A stretch of DNA of 64,000 nt from the NCBI GenBank assembly GCA_017429265.1, contig JAFRPG010000058.1, positions 1 through 64,000 on the forward strand, given 5' to 3'. The notes under the pieces are model-generated. The model saw nothing but the letters and a program-made list of their open reading frames with translations, was not told the origin of the DNA and made no database searches. Below, one piece after another: positions 52,206 through 60,433 of the stretch. This stretch comes from Clostridia bacterium (GTDB lineage: Bacteria > Bacillota > Clostridia > Christensenellales > Aristaeellaceae). The position numbers and the translations under genes were made by a program. Position 1 is the stretch's first letter. Each line of letters starts with the position of its first letter.

Positions 52206-52736
52206 TCAGCGCAGCTTTTTGGAAAGGAACAGGATCAGGTCGTCATCGACCGTGCAGACCGTTTCGTACTGGACGCACTGCTTGCCCCGGTACCAGACGC
52301 CGGAGCCGTCCGGGATGTAGCCGCGCCTGACGTACATCCGCTGCGCGGCGCCGTAGCTGTCACACAGCCCGACGCCGAGGCAGACGGTATCCGCGTACCG
52401 GCCGGCGATCCGCTCCGCGGCGTCCATCAGCCGGCTGCCGATGCCTCTCCGCTGGTACTTTTTCAGTACGTTGAAATCCACGATGACGGGCCAGTCCTTT
52501 CCCCTGAACGGACCGTCCTCGTCCGGCCGCAGGTACACATAGACATACCCGGCGGGATGTCCCTCGAATTCGGCGGTCAGGGCCACGCATTTTCCCTCCG
52601 CCTGATCCTTCAGCCGCGCCAGGTAACCGTCGACTTCCGGATGCCATCCCTGGGCCGTGAATTCATCCGTGAAGACCCGGGCATCCGGTTCTTCCATGCT
52701 GCGGACGGTCAGCTTTTCATCCTCGTAATAAATCAT
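52206..52736 (-). CDS. GNAT acetyltransferase
   Basis: A 176-residue GNAT. VDFNVLKKYQRRGIGSRLMD is motif A, and YGAAQRMYVRRGYIPDG follows. This type is often labelled streptothricin-like or YhhY-like; substrate unknown. It is 29 bp upstream of the preceding GNAT on the same strand. Confidence 0.86.
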   Translation of the reverse strand: MIYYEDEKLTVRSMEEPDARVFTDEFTAQGWHPEVDGYLARLKDQAEGKCVALTAEFEGHPAGYVYVYLRPDEDGPFRGKDWPVIVDFNVLKKYQRRGIGSRLMDAAERIAGRYADTVCLGVGLCDSYGAAQRMYVRRGYIPDGSGVWYRGKQCVQYETVCTVDDDLILFLSKKLR

Positions 52737-52817
52737 GGCAGTGTCTTCCTCCCCGGGAACGGAGCCGGCTCACCGGCAGATCCCGTTTTTGCGTCGGCAT
52801 GCGGCCGGACCATCGGT

Positions 52818-53576
52818 CTACGATTCCTCCGGATCTCCCAGGATGTCCTCCAGCGCGTCCTCCGGGCTGCGCAGGAAGCGGACCGTCGTCTTGTAATGCT
52901 CGGTCTCGTTGTACGGCAGGCTGACGATCCCGTCCTTCCGGATCTCAAGGATCTCCGCGCCCGGGAAGGTCATCAGCATCGGGGAATGCGTGGAGATGAT
53001 GAACTGCGACTCCGCGCTGACCAGCCGGGCCATGTTCTGGATCAGGCGGATGATGCCGGCGGGGGAGAGCGCCGCTTCCGGCTCGTCCAGGATATACAGG
53101 CCGTGCCCGCGGAACCGGTTCTCCACCAGGGCCAGGAAGCTCTCTCCGTGGGACTGACGGTGCAGGGAGATGCCTCCGTAATTGCTGATGACAGGCGCGC
53201 CGGGCCCCGGCTCACGGTCCATCTGGTCGATGTTGGACGCGACATTGTAGAAGCTCTCCGCCCGGAGAAAGAAGCCGTCCCGCGGATAGAGAACGCCTCT
53301 GGCAACCCGGAGATAATCGCAGAGCTCCGAATGGGAGTCTTCGGTGGAAAAGCTGAAGTTCTTCGTCCCGCCCTCCGGGTTGAAGCCCTGGGAGATGGCC
53401 AGGGCCTCGATCAGCGTGGACTTTCCGGAGCCGTTCTCCCCGACGAAGAAGGTCACCTGCCGGCGGAAGCCGATGCCGTGCCCGGAAAGATGCCTGACCA
53501 CCGGCAGCCTGTTCAGATAACTCTCCCGCGGCAGGGGCACCGGCAGCGTCATCCGGCGGATATACAGGTCTCTCAT
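52818..53576 (-). CDS. AAA-family ATPase (ABC/RecF-like)
   Basis: A 252-residue ATPase. The P-loop FFVGENGSGKSTLIEAL lies near residue 42, Walker B is LYILDEPEAALSPAG, and the ISTHSPMLM His switch follows. Such stand-alone proteins occur in phage defence and DNA metabolism, but no nuclease partner is adjacent. ATG 53576 has AGGGAGGG about ten bases upstream. Confidence 0.85.
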   Translation of the reverse strand: MRDLYIRRMTLPVPLPRESYLNRLPVVRHLSGHGIGFRRQVTFFVGENGSGKSTLIEALAISQGFNPEGGTKNFSFSTEDSHSELCDYLRVARGVLYPRDGFFLRAESFYNVASNIDQMDREPGPGAPVISNYGGISLHRQSHGESFLALVENRFRGHGLYILDEPEAALSPAGIIRLIQNMARLVSAESQFIISTHSPMLMTFPGAEILEIRKDGIVSLPYNETEHYKTTVRFLRSPEDALEDILGDPEES

Positions 53577-53681
53577 CTCGTGCTTCCCTCCCTGACGGCC
53601 GCCGTCGGAAGCCTCCCGCGGCGGGTTCCGGCCTGATGCCATGATAGCATATCCGCACTTCGGCGGCAAGCGGGATCATAT

Positions 53682-53713
53682 TCAATCTATTCTCAATCTT
53701 TTTGTGCTATAAT
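53682..53713 (+). promoter_or_regulatory. Response-regulator promoter with TCAATC direct repeats
   Basis: TCAATC at 53682-53687 and 53693-53698 (11-bp period, as expected for OmpR-family dimers), then nine bases and TATAAT (53708-53713, extended by TG). The repeats replace a -35 box, so the promoter should need an activator. The same arrangement with the same distances lies at 55977-56008. Confidence 0.75.
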
Positions 53714-53735
53714 GGTCCGGTAAGGCGGTGATGAT

Positions 53736-54419
53736 ATGCGGGTATTGCTCGCAGAGGATGAAAAACGGATGGCGGCTGCGCTGGCTGCCCTGCTGAGACA
53801 GGAAAAGTACGATGTGGACCATGTGGAGGACGGGGCCTCCGCCCTGATCGCGCTGGAGAGCGGCGTGTACGACATCGCCGTGCTGGACGTGATGATGCCG
53901 GAGATGAGCGGCTTCGAGGCCGCCCGGCGCGCGCGGGGCCGGGGCGTGAAGACCCCGATCCTCATGCTGACGGCAAAGAGTCAGCTGGAGGACAAGGTGA
54001 CCGGGCTGGACAGCGGCGCGGACGACTACCTCACCAAGCCCTTCCAGACGAAGGAGCTGCTGGCCCGGCTGCGGGCCCTGGGCAGGCGCAGCGCAAGCTT
54101 CCGGGACGGCAGCCTGCGCTACGGCGATCTGTCTTTGGATACAGCCACGGCGACGCTGACCTGCGAACAGAACGGCCAGAGCGTCCGGCTCAGCGAGAAA
54201 GAGCTGCGGATTCTGGAGTATATGTTCGCCAACCGGGGCCAGATCATGACCCGGGAGCAGCTGGCGGTGAAAATCTGGGGCTTCGACAACGAGGCGGAAT
54301 ACAACAACGTGGAGGTCTATATGTCCTTCACACGCAAAAAGCTGGCCTTTGTCGGCTCCCGGGTGGAGATCAAGGCCGTGCGCGGACTCGGATATGAGTT
54401 GAGGGAGAGAGATGTTTAA
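53736..54419 (+). CDS. OmpR-family response regulator
   Basis: A 227-residue two-component regulator. The receiver (residues 1-115) has VLLAEDEKRMA, the phosphorylated Asp in IAVLDVMMPEM and Lys in YLTKPF. The winged-helix DNA-binding domain (residues 125-225) follows. Its stop overlaps the kinase start by eight bases. It probably activates its own promoter and that of the beta-helix gene at 56076. Confidence 0.96.
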   Translation: MRVLLAEDEKRMAAALAALLRQEKYDVDHVEDGASALIALESGVYDIAVLDVMMPEMSGFEAARRARGRGVKTPILMLTAKSQLEDKVTGLDSGADDYLTKPFQTKELLARLRALGRRSASFRDGSLRYGDLSLDTATATLTCEQNGQSVRLSEKELRILEYMFANRGQIMTREQLAVKIWGFDNEAEYNNVEVYMSFTRKKLAFVGSRVEIKAVRGLGYELRERDV

Positions 54420-55671
54420 GCGATCCAGAAGAAAGATCATCCTGGCCATCATGGGGTCGCTGATCCTGCTGTTCGGGATCACGCTGTCCGTCATCCTGCT
54501 GGCCAGCTACCGGGAAGTCCGGCAGAGGAACGCGGACATGCTCGCGCACTACGCGGAGCAGTATGTTCCCGGTGAACCGGCGGATCAGCGGCCCGAACCG
54601 CAGTCCGCCGCGGAGAACGGCCCGATCCCGGACGCCCCGCCGGACAAGCCGCCGATGGACAGAAGGCCGGACTACCGGCTCTCCACCTTCTACGCCGTCG
54701 CTTTTTCGGAGGACGGCGGGCTGCTCGCGGTGGACAACGGGGAGAAGGATGTATACAGCGAGGAAGATCTGACCGGCCTCGCCGGGGAGATCCTGGCCGG
54801 AAACGCCTCCTCCGGCAGGACCGGGAACCTGACCTGGACCGTGAGCCGCAGGCCGGACTGTACGCTGGTGGCCTTCATGGACAACACGGTGTCGGAGGCC
54901 GGCCTGAACACCCTGCTGCGCAACGTGCTGATCATCGGCGGCGCGGCCATGGTCGTGCTGTTCTTCCTCTCCCTGTATCTGTCGAAGCGGATCATCCGCC
55001 CCCTGGAGGAGAACGACCTGCGGCAGAAGCGGTTTATCTCGGACGCGAGCCACGAGCTGAAGACCCCGGTGGCCGTCATCGGCGTCAACGCCGAGATGCT
55101 CTCCGGGGAGATCGGGGAAAACGAGTGGCTGGCCAACATCCGCTACGAGAATGAGCGCATGGAAGGCCTGGTCAGGCAGCTGCTGGACCTCTCCCGGGCG
55201 GAGAACGCGGAAGTGCCGATGGAGCCGGTGGACTTCTCCCGCCTCGTCACCGGGGAGGTGCTGGCCTTTGAGACCTTGGCCTTCGACAGCGGAAAGACGA
55301 TCCGGATCGACATTGAGGAAGGGATCCGGCTGACGGGGAATCCCACGCAGCTGACCCAGCTCGCGTCCATCCTGCTGGACAACGCCGTCCGGCATGCCGC
55401 GGGCAGCGAGGTCAGCCTGAGCCTGAAGCGGCAGGGCCACGCGGCGGTGCTGACCGCGGTCAATGACGGCGACGAGATCCCGCCGGAGAAGCTGGCGCAT
55501 CTCTTCGACCGCTTCTATCGGGCCGATGAGGCCAGGACCGATGACGGTCATCACTACGGGCTGGGCCTGTCCATCGCCAAGGCTATCGCGGAAAAGCACG
55601 GCGGCAGCATCACCGCCTCCTGCGGCGGCGGGAAGGTGCGGTTCACGGTCTCCGTTCCGATGAGAAAATAG
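54412..55671 (+). CDS. Sensor histidine kinase
   Basis: A 419-residue membrane kinase with segments near residues 12-32 and 165-185 and a Pro-rich extracytoplasmic part between. The H-box is FISDASHELKTPVAV; the ATP domain has ILLDNAVRHA, DRFYRADEA and GLGLSIAKAI. No HAMP domain is clear. The TAG stop is completed by the first base of the R7 element, so the native C-terminus may have been longer. Confidence 0.95.
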   Translation: MFKRSRRKIILAIMGSLILLFGITLSVILLASYREVRQRNADMLAHYAEQYVPGEPADQRPEPQSAAENGPIPDAPPDKPPMDRRPDYRLSTFYAVAFSEDGGLLAVDNGEKDVYSEEDLTGLAGEILAGNASSGRTGNLTWTVSRRPDCTLVAFMDNTVSEAGLNTLLRNVLIIGGAAMVVLFFLSLYLSKRIIRPLEENDLRQKRFISDASHELKTPVAVIGVNAEMLSGEIGENEWLANIRYENERMEGLVRQLLDLSRAENAEVPMEPVDFSRLVTGEVLAFETLAFDSGKTIRIDIEEGIRLTGNPTQLTQLASILLDNAVRHAAGSEVSLSLKRQGHAAVLTAVNDGDEIPPEKLAHLFDRFYRADEARTDDGHHYGLGLSIAKAIAEKHGGSITASCGGGKVRFTVSVPMRK

Positions 55672-55957
55672 GTTCTTCACGGAAAGCTAGGGAAAGCATA
55701 TGGGGGGTTCGCGCTCTGCGGAGCGCGCCAGGGGCTTTCCGATCGCCCCTGGACCCTTCGGGGCCGTCTCTTTCTTGTTAGTTGTCGGGTAAGGCTGAGA
55801 GTATAGCCTGGCATTCCATCAAAAACCTGACAATTTCCCAAGAGTTATTTAACGGGACGGCCCCGAAGGAGTCCAGAGGGCGATCGGAAAGCCCTCTGGT
55901 GCGCCCGCAGGCGCATTCCCTCACCAACGGAATTTCCCTAACTAAACGTGAAGAACC
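55671..55957 (+). repeat. Palindromic repeat R7
   Basis: A 287-bp copy with perfect GGTTCTTCACG (55671-55681) and CGTGAAGAACC (55947-55957). Flanks AGAAAATA (55663-55670) and AAAAAATA (55958-55965) match in seven of eight bases. Both halves are complete and the core pairs as TTGTCAG/CTGACAA and AGGCT/AGCCT (R5 subtype). Confidence 0.92.
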
Positions 55958-55976
55958 AAAAAATAAAAGGAAAACT

Positions 55977-56008
55977 TCAATCTTCCTTCAATCAACCTCC
56001 CTTACAAT
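55977..56008 (+). promoter_or_regulatory. Beta-helix gene promoter with TCAATC direct repeats
   Basis: TCAATC at 55977-55982 and 55988-55993 (11-bp period), nine bases, then TACAAT (56003-56008). Spacing equals that at the response-regulator promoter (53682-53713), which indicates a shared activator. Confidence 0.75.
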
Positions 56009-56075
56009 GACATTGTCAGCCGGAAGGGAGGTTTTCCGATCCGTTCCGCTGACAGATGATACGGAGGTGAATACG

Positions 56076-57491
56076 ATGAAACGAATCCTTGCGATGCTTT
56101 TAGCCCTGATGCTCACCGTGTGCGGCGCCCTGACCGCATATGCGGACGGAACCAATCAGCCCCCGGAACCTCCTGAAGGCGGGTTCCCCGGCGGCACACC
56201 CCCTGAACCGCCCGAAGGCGGCATGCCCGGCGGCCCCGGCGGCCCCGGCGGCTTCGGCGGCGGCACCCCTCCCGGAGGCGGCAGCGCGTCCTTTGAGTAT
56301 GCCGCGGCCACGGAGATCACCGGAGCCACGGAATCCGCCGGCAGGACCTACGCTTCCGAAACGGCGGATGAGAGCGCCCTGATCGTCAATACGTCGGACG
56401 CGGTGACCATCACCGACCCTACCGTCACCAAGACCGGTTCTTCCGACGGCGGCGACAGCTGCAACTTCTACGGCCTGAACGCAGCCGTGCTGGTCATGGG
56501 CGGCTCCACCACCACGATCACAGGCGGCACCGTCACTTCCGACGCGGACGGCGCCAACGGTGTCTTCTCCTACGGCGGCAACAGCGGCCGGAACGGCGCG
56601 GAGGGTGACGGGACCACGGTCATCATCTCAGACACCGTGATCACCACCGCCGGCAACGGCTCCGGCGGCATCATGACCACCGGCGGCGGCGTTACCTATG
56701 CCAATAACCTGACCGTGACGACCTCCGGCCGCTCCTCCGCGGCGATCCGCACCGACCGCGGCGGAGGCACCGTGGTGGCGGACGGCGGCACCTATACCTC
56801 CAACGGCCTGGGCTCCCCGGCGATCTACTCCACCGCGGACATCACCGTGAAGAACGCGACCCTGGTCTCCAACCTCTCCGAGGGCGTGTGTATCGAGGGC
56901 ATGAACGCCATCACCCTCGAGAACTGCGACATGACGGCGAACAACACCGCCATGAACGGAAACGCCACCTTCCTGGACACGATCATGATCTACCAGTCCA
57001 TGAGCGGCGACGCGGACAGCGGCACCTCTTCCTTCACCATGACGGGCGGCAGCCTGACCAGCCTCTCCGGGCACATGTTCCACGTCACCAACACCCACGC
57101 GGTGATCACCCTGTCCGGCGTGACCCTGGTGAACGAGGGCAGCGATGTCCTCCTCTCCGTCTGCGACGACGGCTGGCACGGCGCCTCCAACACGGCGGAG
57201 CTGGTGGCGGACGCCCAGGCCCTGAGCGGCACGATCCTGGTGGGCGACAATTCCACCCTGACCCTGACGCTCAAGAACGGCTCGTCCTTTGAGGGCACCG
57301 TCAGCGGCGAGATCGTCAACGCCAAGGGCAGCACGGTCTCCGAAGAGGTCGGCACCGTCTCCGTGACGCTCGACGGCACCAGCACCTGGACGCTCACCGC
57401 GGACACGTACATCACGTCCTTCGACGGCGACCTCGCCGGCGTCATCGGCAACGGCTATACGCTCTATGTGAACGGCGAGGCCGTGAACTGA
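56076..57491 (+). CDS. Secreted Gly/Pro-rich beta-helix protein
   Basis: A 471-residue secreted protein. Residues 1-24 are a signal peptide (ending TAYA). A Pro/Gly-rich linker follows (PPEPPEGGFPGG, GGPGGFGGGTPPGGG). Residues 80-470 are Thr/Ser/Gly-rich and repeat short strands (TTTITGGTVTSDADG, TTVIISDTVITTAG, AIYSTADITVKNATL), typical of parallel beta-helix adhesins or carbohydrate-active proteins. No anchor (LPXTG or SLH) is seen. ATG 56076 has CGGAGGTG. A frame through the repeat is not coding. Confidence 0.85.
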   Translation: MKRILAMLLALMLTVCGALTAYADGTNQPPEPPEGGFPGGTPPEPPEGGMPGGPGGPGGFGGGTPPGGGSASFEYAAATEITGATESAGRTYASETADESALIVNTSDAVTITDPTVTKTGSSDGGDSCNFYGLNAAVLVMGGSTTTITGGTVTSDADGANGVFSYGGNSGRNGAEGDGTTVIISDTVITTAGNGSGGIMTTGGGVTYANNLTVTTSGRSSAAIRTDRGGGTVVADGGTYTSNGLGSPAIYSTADITVKNATLVSNLSEGVCIEGMNAITLENCDMTANNTAMNGNATFLDTIMIYQSMSGDADSGTSSFTMTGGSLTSLSGHMFHVTNTHAVITLSGVTLVNEGSDVLLSVCDDGWHGASNTAELVADAQALSGTILVGDNSTLTLTLKNGSSFEGTVSGEIVNAKGSTVSEEVGTVSVTLDGTSTWTLTADTYITSFDGDLAGVIGNGYTLYVNGEAVN

Positions 57492-57518
57492 ATCCGGCCC
57501 TCTTCCCGAAGCCAAAGG

Positions 57519-57581
57519 GCCCGGCATCCCCCGTTCCGTCCATGCTGACGGGCGGGAGCCTGCCGGGCCTCTGCTTTTTTT
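57519..57581 (+). terminator. Terminator of beta-helix gene
   Basis: GGCCCGGCA (57519-57527) and TGCCGGGCC (57561-57569) pair, followed by CTCTGC and a run of eight T. The inner loop may form a smaller hairpin. Confidence 0.75.
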
Positions 57582-57594
57582 CGGGATTGTCTAT

Positions 57595-58692
57595 TTACAG
57601 CGATTCCATAAAAGCACGGATCTCCCGCATGCGCGCGCTCTGGGGTACGGAGAAGGGACAGCGGCTGTCGCAGTGGCCGCACCCGACGCAGTCGGCGGCG
57701 TTCCTCTCCAGGGTTTTGTAATGCTCCGCCGCCAGCCTGTCGCCGGCCTTCGCGAGATCGTAGTACTTGTTGACCAGGCCGATATCGATCCCCGCGGGAC
57801 AGGGCTTGCAGTGATTGCAGTACACGCATTTTCCGCTGGCCTGGGGCGGGGCGAAGGAGCCGATGACGGAATAATCCGATGCCTCCTCCGGCTGTTCCTC
57901 ATACCGGAGCAGCGTTTCGACTTCCCGCATGCTCTGCGCGCCGGGGAGCACGGTCAGCACGCCGGGGCGGTCCAATGCGTAGCGGATGCACTGATACGGC
58001 GTCAGCGCCTGACCGAAGGGGGACTGCTCCGCGCTCAGCAGCTGCCCGCCGGAGAAGGGCTTCATCACCGAGATGCCCACACCCTCCGCCTCACACCGGC
58101 GATAGACCGCGGCCCGCTCGTCCGCGCTGCCGTTGGCAAACTCGCCCTGACCGTAATCGTAGGCGGGATTGACGGAGAACATCAGCATATCGATCGCGGC
58201 GTCATCCATGATGCGCCGGATCACCGCGGGCGTGTGCGAGGACAGTCCGAGATGCCGGACGACGCCCTGCTCCTTCAGCCGCAGGATCCAGTCGTACACG
58301 CCGTTGCGCCGATAGGTGTCCCAGTCGGAAAACTCGTCCTGGCAGTGGATGAAGCCGTAATCGATGTAGTCCGTGCGCAGCTCCTTCAGCTGCTTTTCGA
58401 CGGAACGTTTGATGACGTCGGGGTCCAGGGACCAGCCGTAGGTGCCCCCGGAGTAGTCCGCGCCGAAATGGATCTGGTACAGGATATGCGCCCGGACATC
58501 CGCGAAGGCCTCGCCGTACATGGGGAAGGCCTTGCCGTCGCCCGCCGCCAGATCGTAGTAATTGATGCCGCCCTCATAGGCCCTGCGCAGGGCGGGGATC
58601 GCCTCGCGGAGCGGAGTTTCCGGCATATAGGCGGAGCCGAGACCGATCTCGCTGATCCGGTCGCCGGTTCTTTTGTTGATTCGGTATCTCAT
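57595..58692 (-). CDS. Aldo/keto reductase with C-terminal 4Fe-4S domain
   Basis: A 365-residue aldo/keto reductase, second of this type in the window. The barrel has NYYDLAAGDG (Asp/Tyr region) and VRHLGLSSHTP. The C-terminal part contains CVYCNHCKPCPAGID and CVGCGHCDSRCPFSV, two [4Fe-4S] motifs. The usual catalytic Lys region is HFGADY, where Lys seems to be missing. Function unknown. Start ATG 58692. Confidence 0.88.
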   Translation of the reverse strand: MRYRINKRTGDRISEIGLGSAYMPETPLREAIPALRRAYEGGINYYDLAAGDGKAFPMYGEAFADVRAHILYQIHFGADYSGGTYGWSLDPDVIKRSVEKQLKELRTDYIDYGFIHCQDEFSDWDTYRRNGVYDWILRLKEQGVVRHLGLSSHTPAVIRRIMDDAAIDMLMFSVNPAYDYGQGEFANGSADERAAVYRRCEAEGVGISVMKPFSGGQLLSAEQSPFGQALTPYQCIRYALDRPGVLTVLPGAQSMREVETLLRYEEQPEEASDYSVIGSFAPPQASGKCVYCNHCKPCPAGIDIGLVNKYYDLAKAGDRLAAEHYKTLERNAADCVGCGHCDSRCPFSVPQSARMREIRAFMESL

Positions 58693-58782
58693 GTTTCTGA
58701 CCTCCGGAAGATCTGATGTCCCGCGGGCACGCCGCGCGCGTTTCCCGGTTCTCTGTCAGGGGAGCGGAGCTCCTGCGTGACC

Positions 58783-59223
58783 TCATTCCACGGACAGGGT
58801 GATCGTCACGTCGCCGTTTCCCAGCAGCTCCCGCATCTCCTCCGGGGTCTTGTCGGTGATGTGCCCGAGGCGGGTGTAGGCCCAGGCATTGCGGCCGTAG
58901 AACACGACCAGCTGATCGCCGGAGTACAGCACGATGTCGCCGGAGGAAGCGGAGGTCTGTTCATCCCGGCTGGGCAGGGATTCGCCGATGGCACCCACCT
59001 GCTCAAAGCCGCCGTACATGGACATCCGGATGGTCAGCCCGTCGGCGGCCAGTTCCTTCAGCGCGGCGACGGACTCGTTATCCTCCCAGTCCACTTCGAC
59101 CGGGGTGTCATTGATCTTCATCCGCAGCATGGGTTTCTCCTCCTCGCTTTCACTCAGCGCCGGTGCGGCTGTCCGGATCATCGTCAGCATCACGGCCAGC
59201 AGGATGACAAGGATCTTCTTCAC
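58783..59223 (-). CDS. Secreted cyclophilin-like protein
   Basis: A 146-residue exported protein. Residues 1-24 are a signal peptide (LVILLAVMLTMIRTAAPALS). The domain (MKINDTPVEVDWEDNESVAALKEL, given in parts, and GDIVLYSGDQLVVFYG) fits the cyclophilin-like fold family found in anaerobes. Function unknown. Start ATG 59223, with AGGAGGGAATGCC. Confidence 0.85.
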   Translation of the reverse strand: MKKILVILLAVMLTMIRTAAPALSESEEEKPMLRMKINDTPVEVDWEDNESVAALKELAADGLTIRMSMYGGFEQVGAIGESLPSRDEQTSASSGDIVLYSGDQLVVFYGRNAWAYTRLGHITDKTPEEMRELLGNGDVTITLSVE

Positions 59224-59536
59224 GGCATTCCCTCCTCAGCCAAAGCGGCGTTCGGTATCACGGTCCGGACCTGTCGGTCCGGGAAGCCGGCTGACGGCAT
59301 TCCGTTCCTTCATATTCATTCGCATTTCTGCGGGAAATCCCTTCTCCGTATGTGCGGTTTTTCCGCCGCATGCAGCCCGGACATGAGATTTCATCTGCCT
59401 GTCTGTTCCATATTTCCGGAGATTCTGGTATAATGGGTGCACCTGAAAATCCGCGCCTGCCCCGATCCGATCAGCCGGTCGGGGGAGCCTGAAAGACTGC
59501 GGAATCCCGACCGATCAACGAGGAGCATTGACCGCC

Positions 59537-60403
59537 ATGAGAAGTGAACGCGAGATCCTGGAGACGGTGCTCGATGCCGCACGGCGGGACGATACAGTCC
59601 GGGCCGTCATCCGGACGGACCTGCTGCCGGTGCGCGATTACCTGTACACCTGGAATTTCTGCTTTGTCGTGAACGACATTGCGCGATTCGACGGGGATGT
59701 CTTCCGGTCGTGCTTCGGGGAAAGGATCCTGCTCTTCCGCGCTGACCGGAATTATCCGGAGATGTTCCCGGGCGTGAAGGCCCATCTGATGGTGTTCCGC
59801 GACGGCGTCACCCTGGTGATCCACGCGATGGACGCAACCGCCTTCCTCGCGCGATTCGACCGGAAAAGCCCGGCGGAGAACGTCTGGATCGGCGACACCT
59901 ATCAGAAACTGCTGGACAAGGATCATCTCCTCCCGGAGATCGAGCGCATGGAAGAGAAGCAGACGATCTTCGCGGGCACGCCGGCCGCGGAGGAATTCGA
60001 CGGTATCCACCGGGAGTTCTGGTGGGTGATGAAGACCTTTGCGGAGTATACGCTCCGGGACGAGCTGCCGGCTTCGATGTTCTATCTCAACAATGCCGTG
60101 CGCGATCTCCTGAACCGGATGATCCGCTGGTATGTCTTCCTGAAGGCGGGGCATCCCGTCGATCTGGGGATCCTCGACAGCCGGATGGGGGAGGTCCTCG
60201 ACGCGGACCTGTTCCGCCTGTACCGGAAGACGTATCCGGGTCCGGAGGAATCTCAGATCCGGGACGCATTCGAAGCCGTCGCGGAGCTGTGGGGGAAAAC
60301 CGGGCGGTACGTTGCGGCGCGCTGCGGATATGAGTACCCGGAAGAGACGGAATCGGAGATGGCGGCGTTCATTCGCGGCCTGAGGGCGCAGAAGAAAGCA
60401 TGA
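59537..60403 (+). CDS. AadE/AadK-like protein lacking catalytic residues
   Basis: A 288-residue protein that matches aminoglycoside 6-adenylyltransferases over its length (MRSEREILETVLDAARRDD, FGERILLFRAD, REFWWVMKTFAEY, LNNAVRDLLNRMIRWYV, and the RYVAARCGYEYP tail). The key motif GSR...DYD is replaced by IRTDLLP...YTWNF, and the third Asp (KLDLT) is replaced by TLVIH. It therefore probably does not transfer nucleotides. ATG 59537 is preferred over TTG 59528. Confidence 0.78.
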   Translation: MRSEREILETVLDAARRDDTVRAVIRTDLLPVRDYLYTWNFCFVVNDIARFDGDVFRSCFGERILLFRADRNYPEMFPGVKAHLMVFRDGVTLVIHAMDATAFLARFDRKSPAENVWIGDTYQKLLDKDHLLPEIERMEEKQTIFAGTPAAEEFDGIHREFWWVMKTFAEYTLRDELPASMFYLNNAVRDLLNRMIRWYVFLKAGHPVDLGILDSRMGEVLDADLFRLYRKTYPGPEESQIRDAFEAVAELWGKTGRYVAARCGYEYPEETESEMAAFIRGLRAQKKA

Positions 60404-60433
60404 ATTCCGACTTGCGGAGATTGGAGGAACCAA

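Noticed and set aside
52818..53576. Anti-phage defence system built on the AAA ATPase
   Set aside because: No nuclease, TOPRIM or helicase partner is adjacent; neighbours are GNAT and a two-component system.
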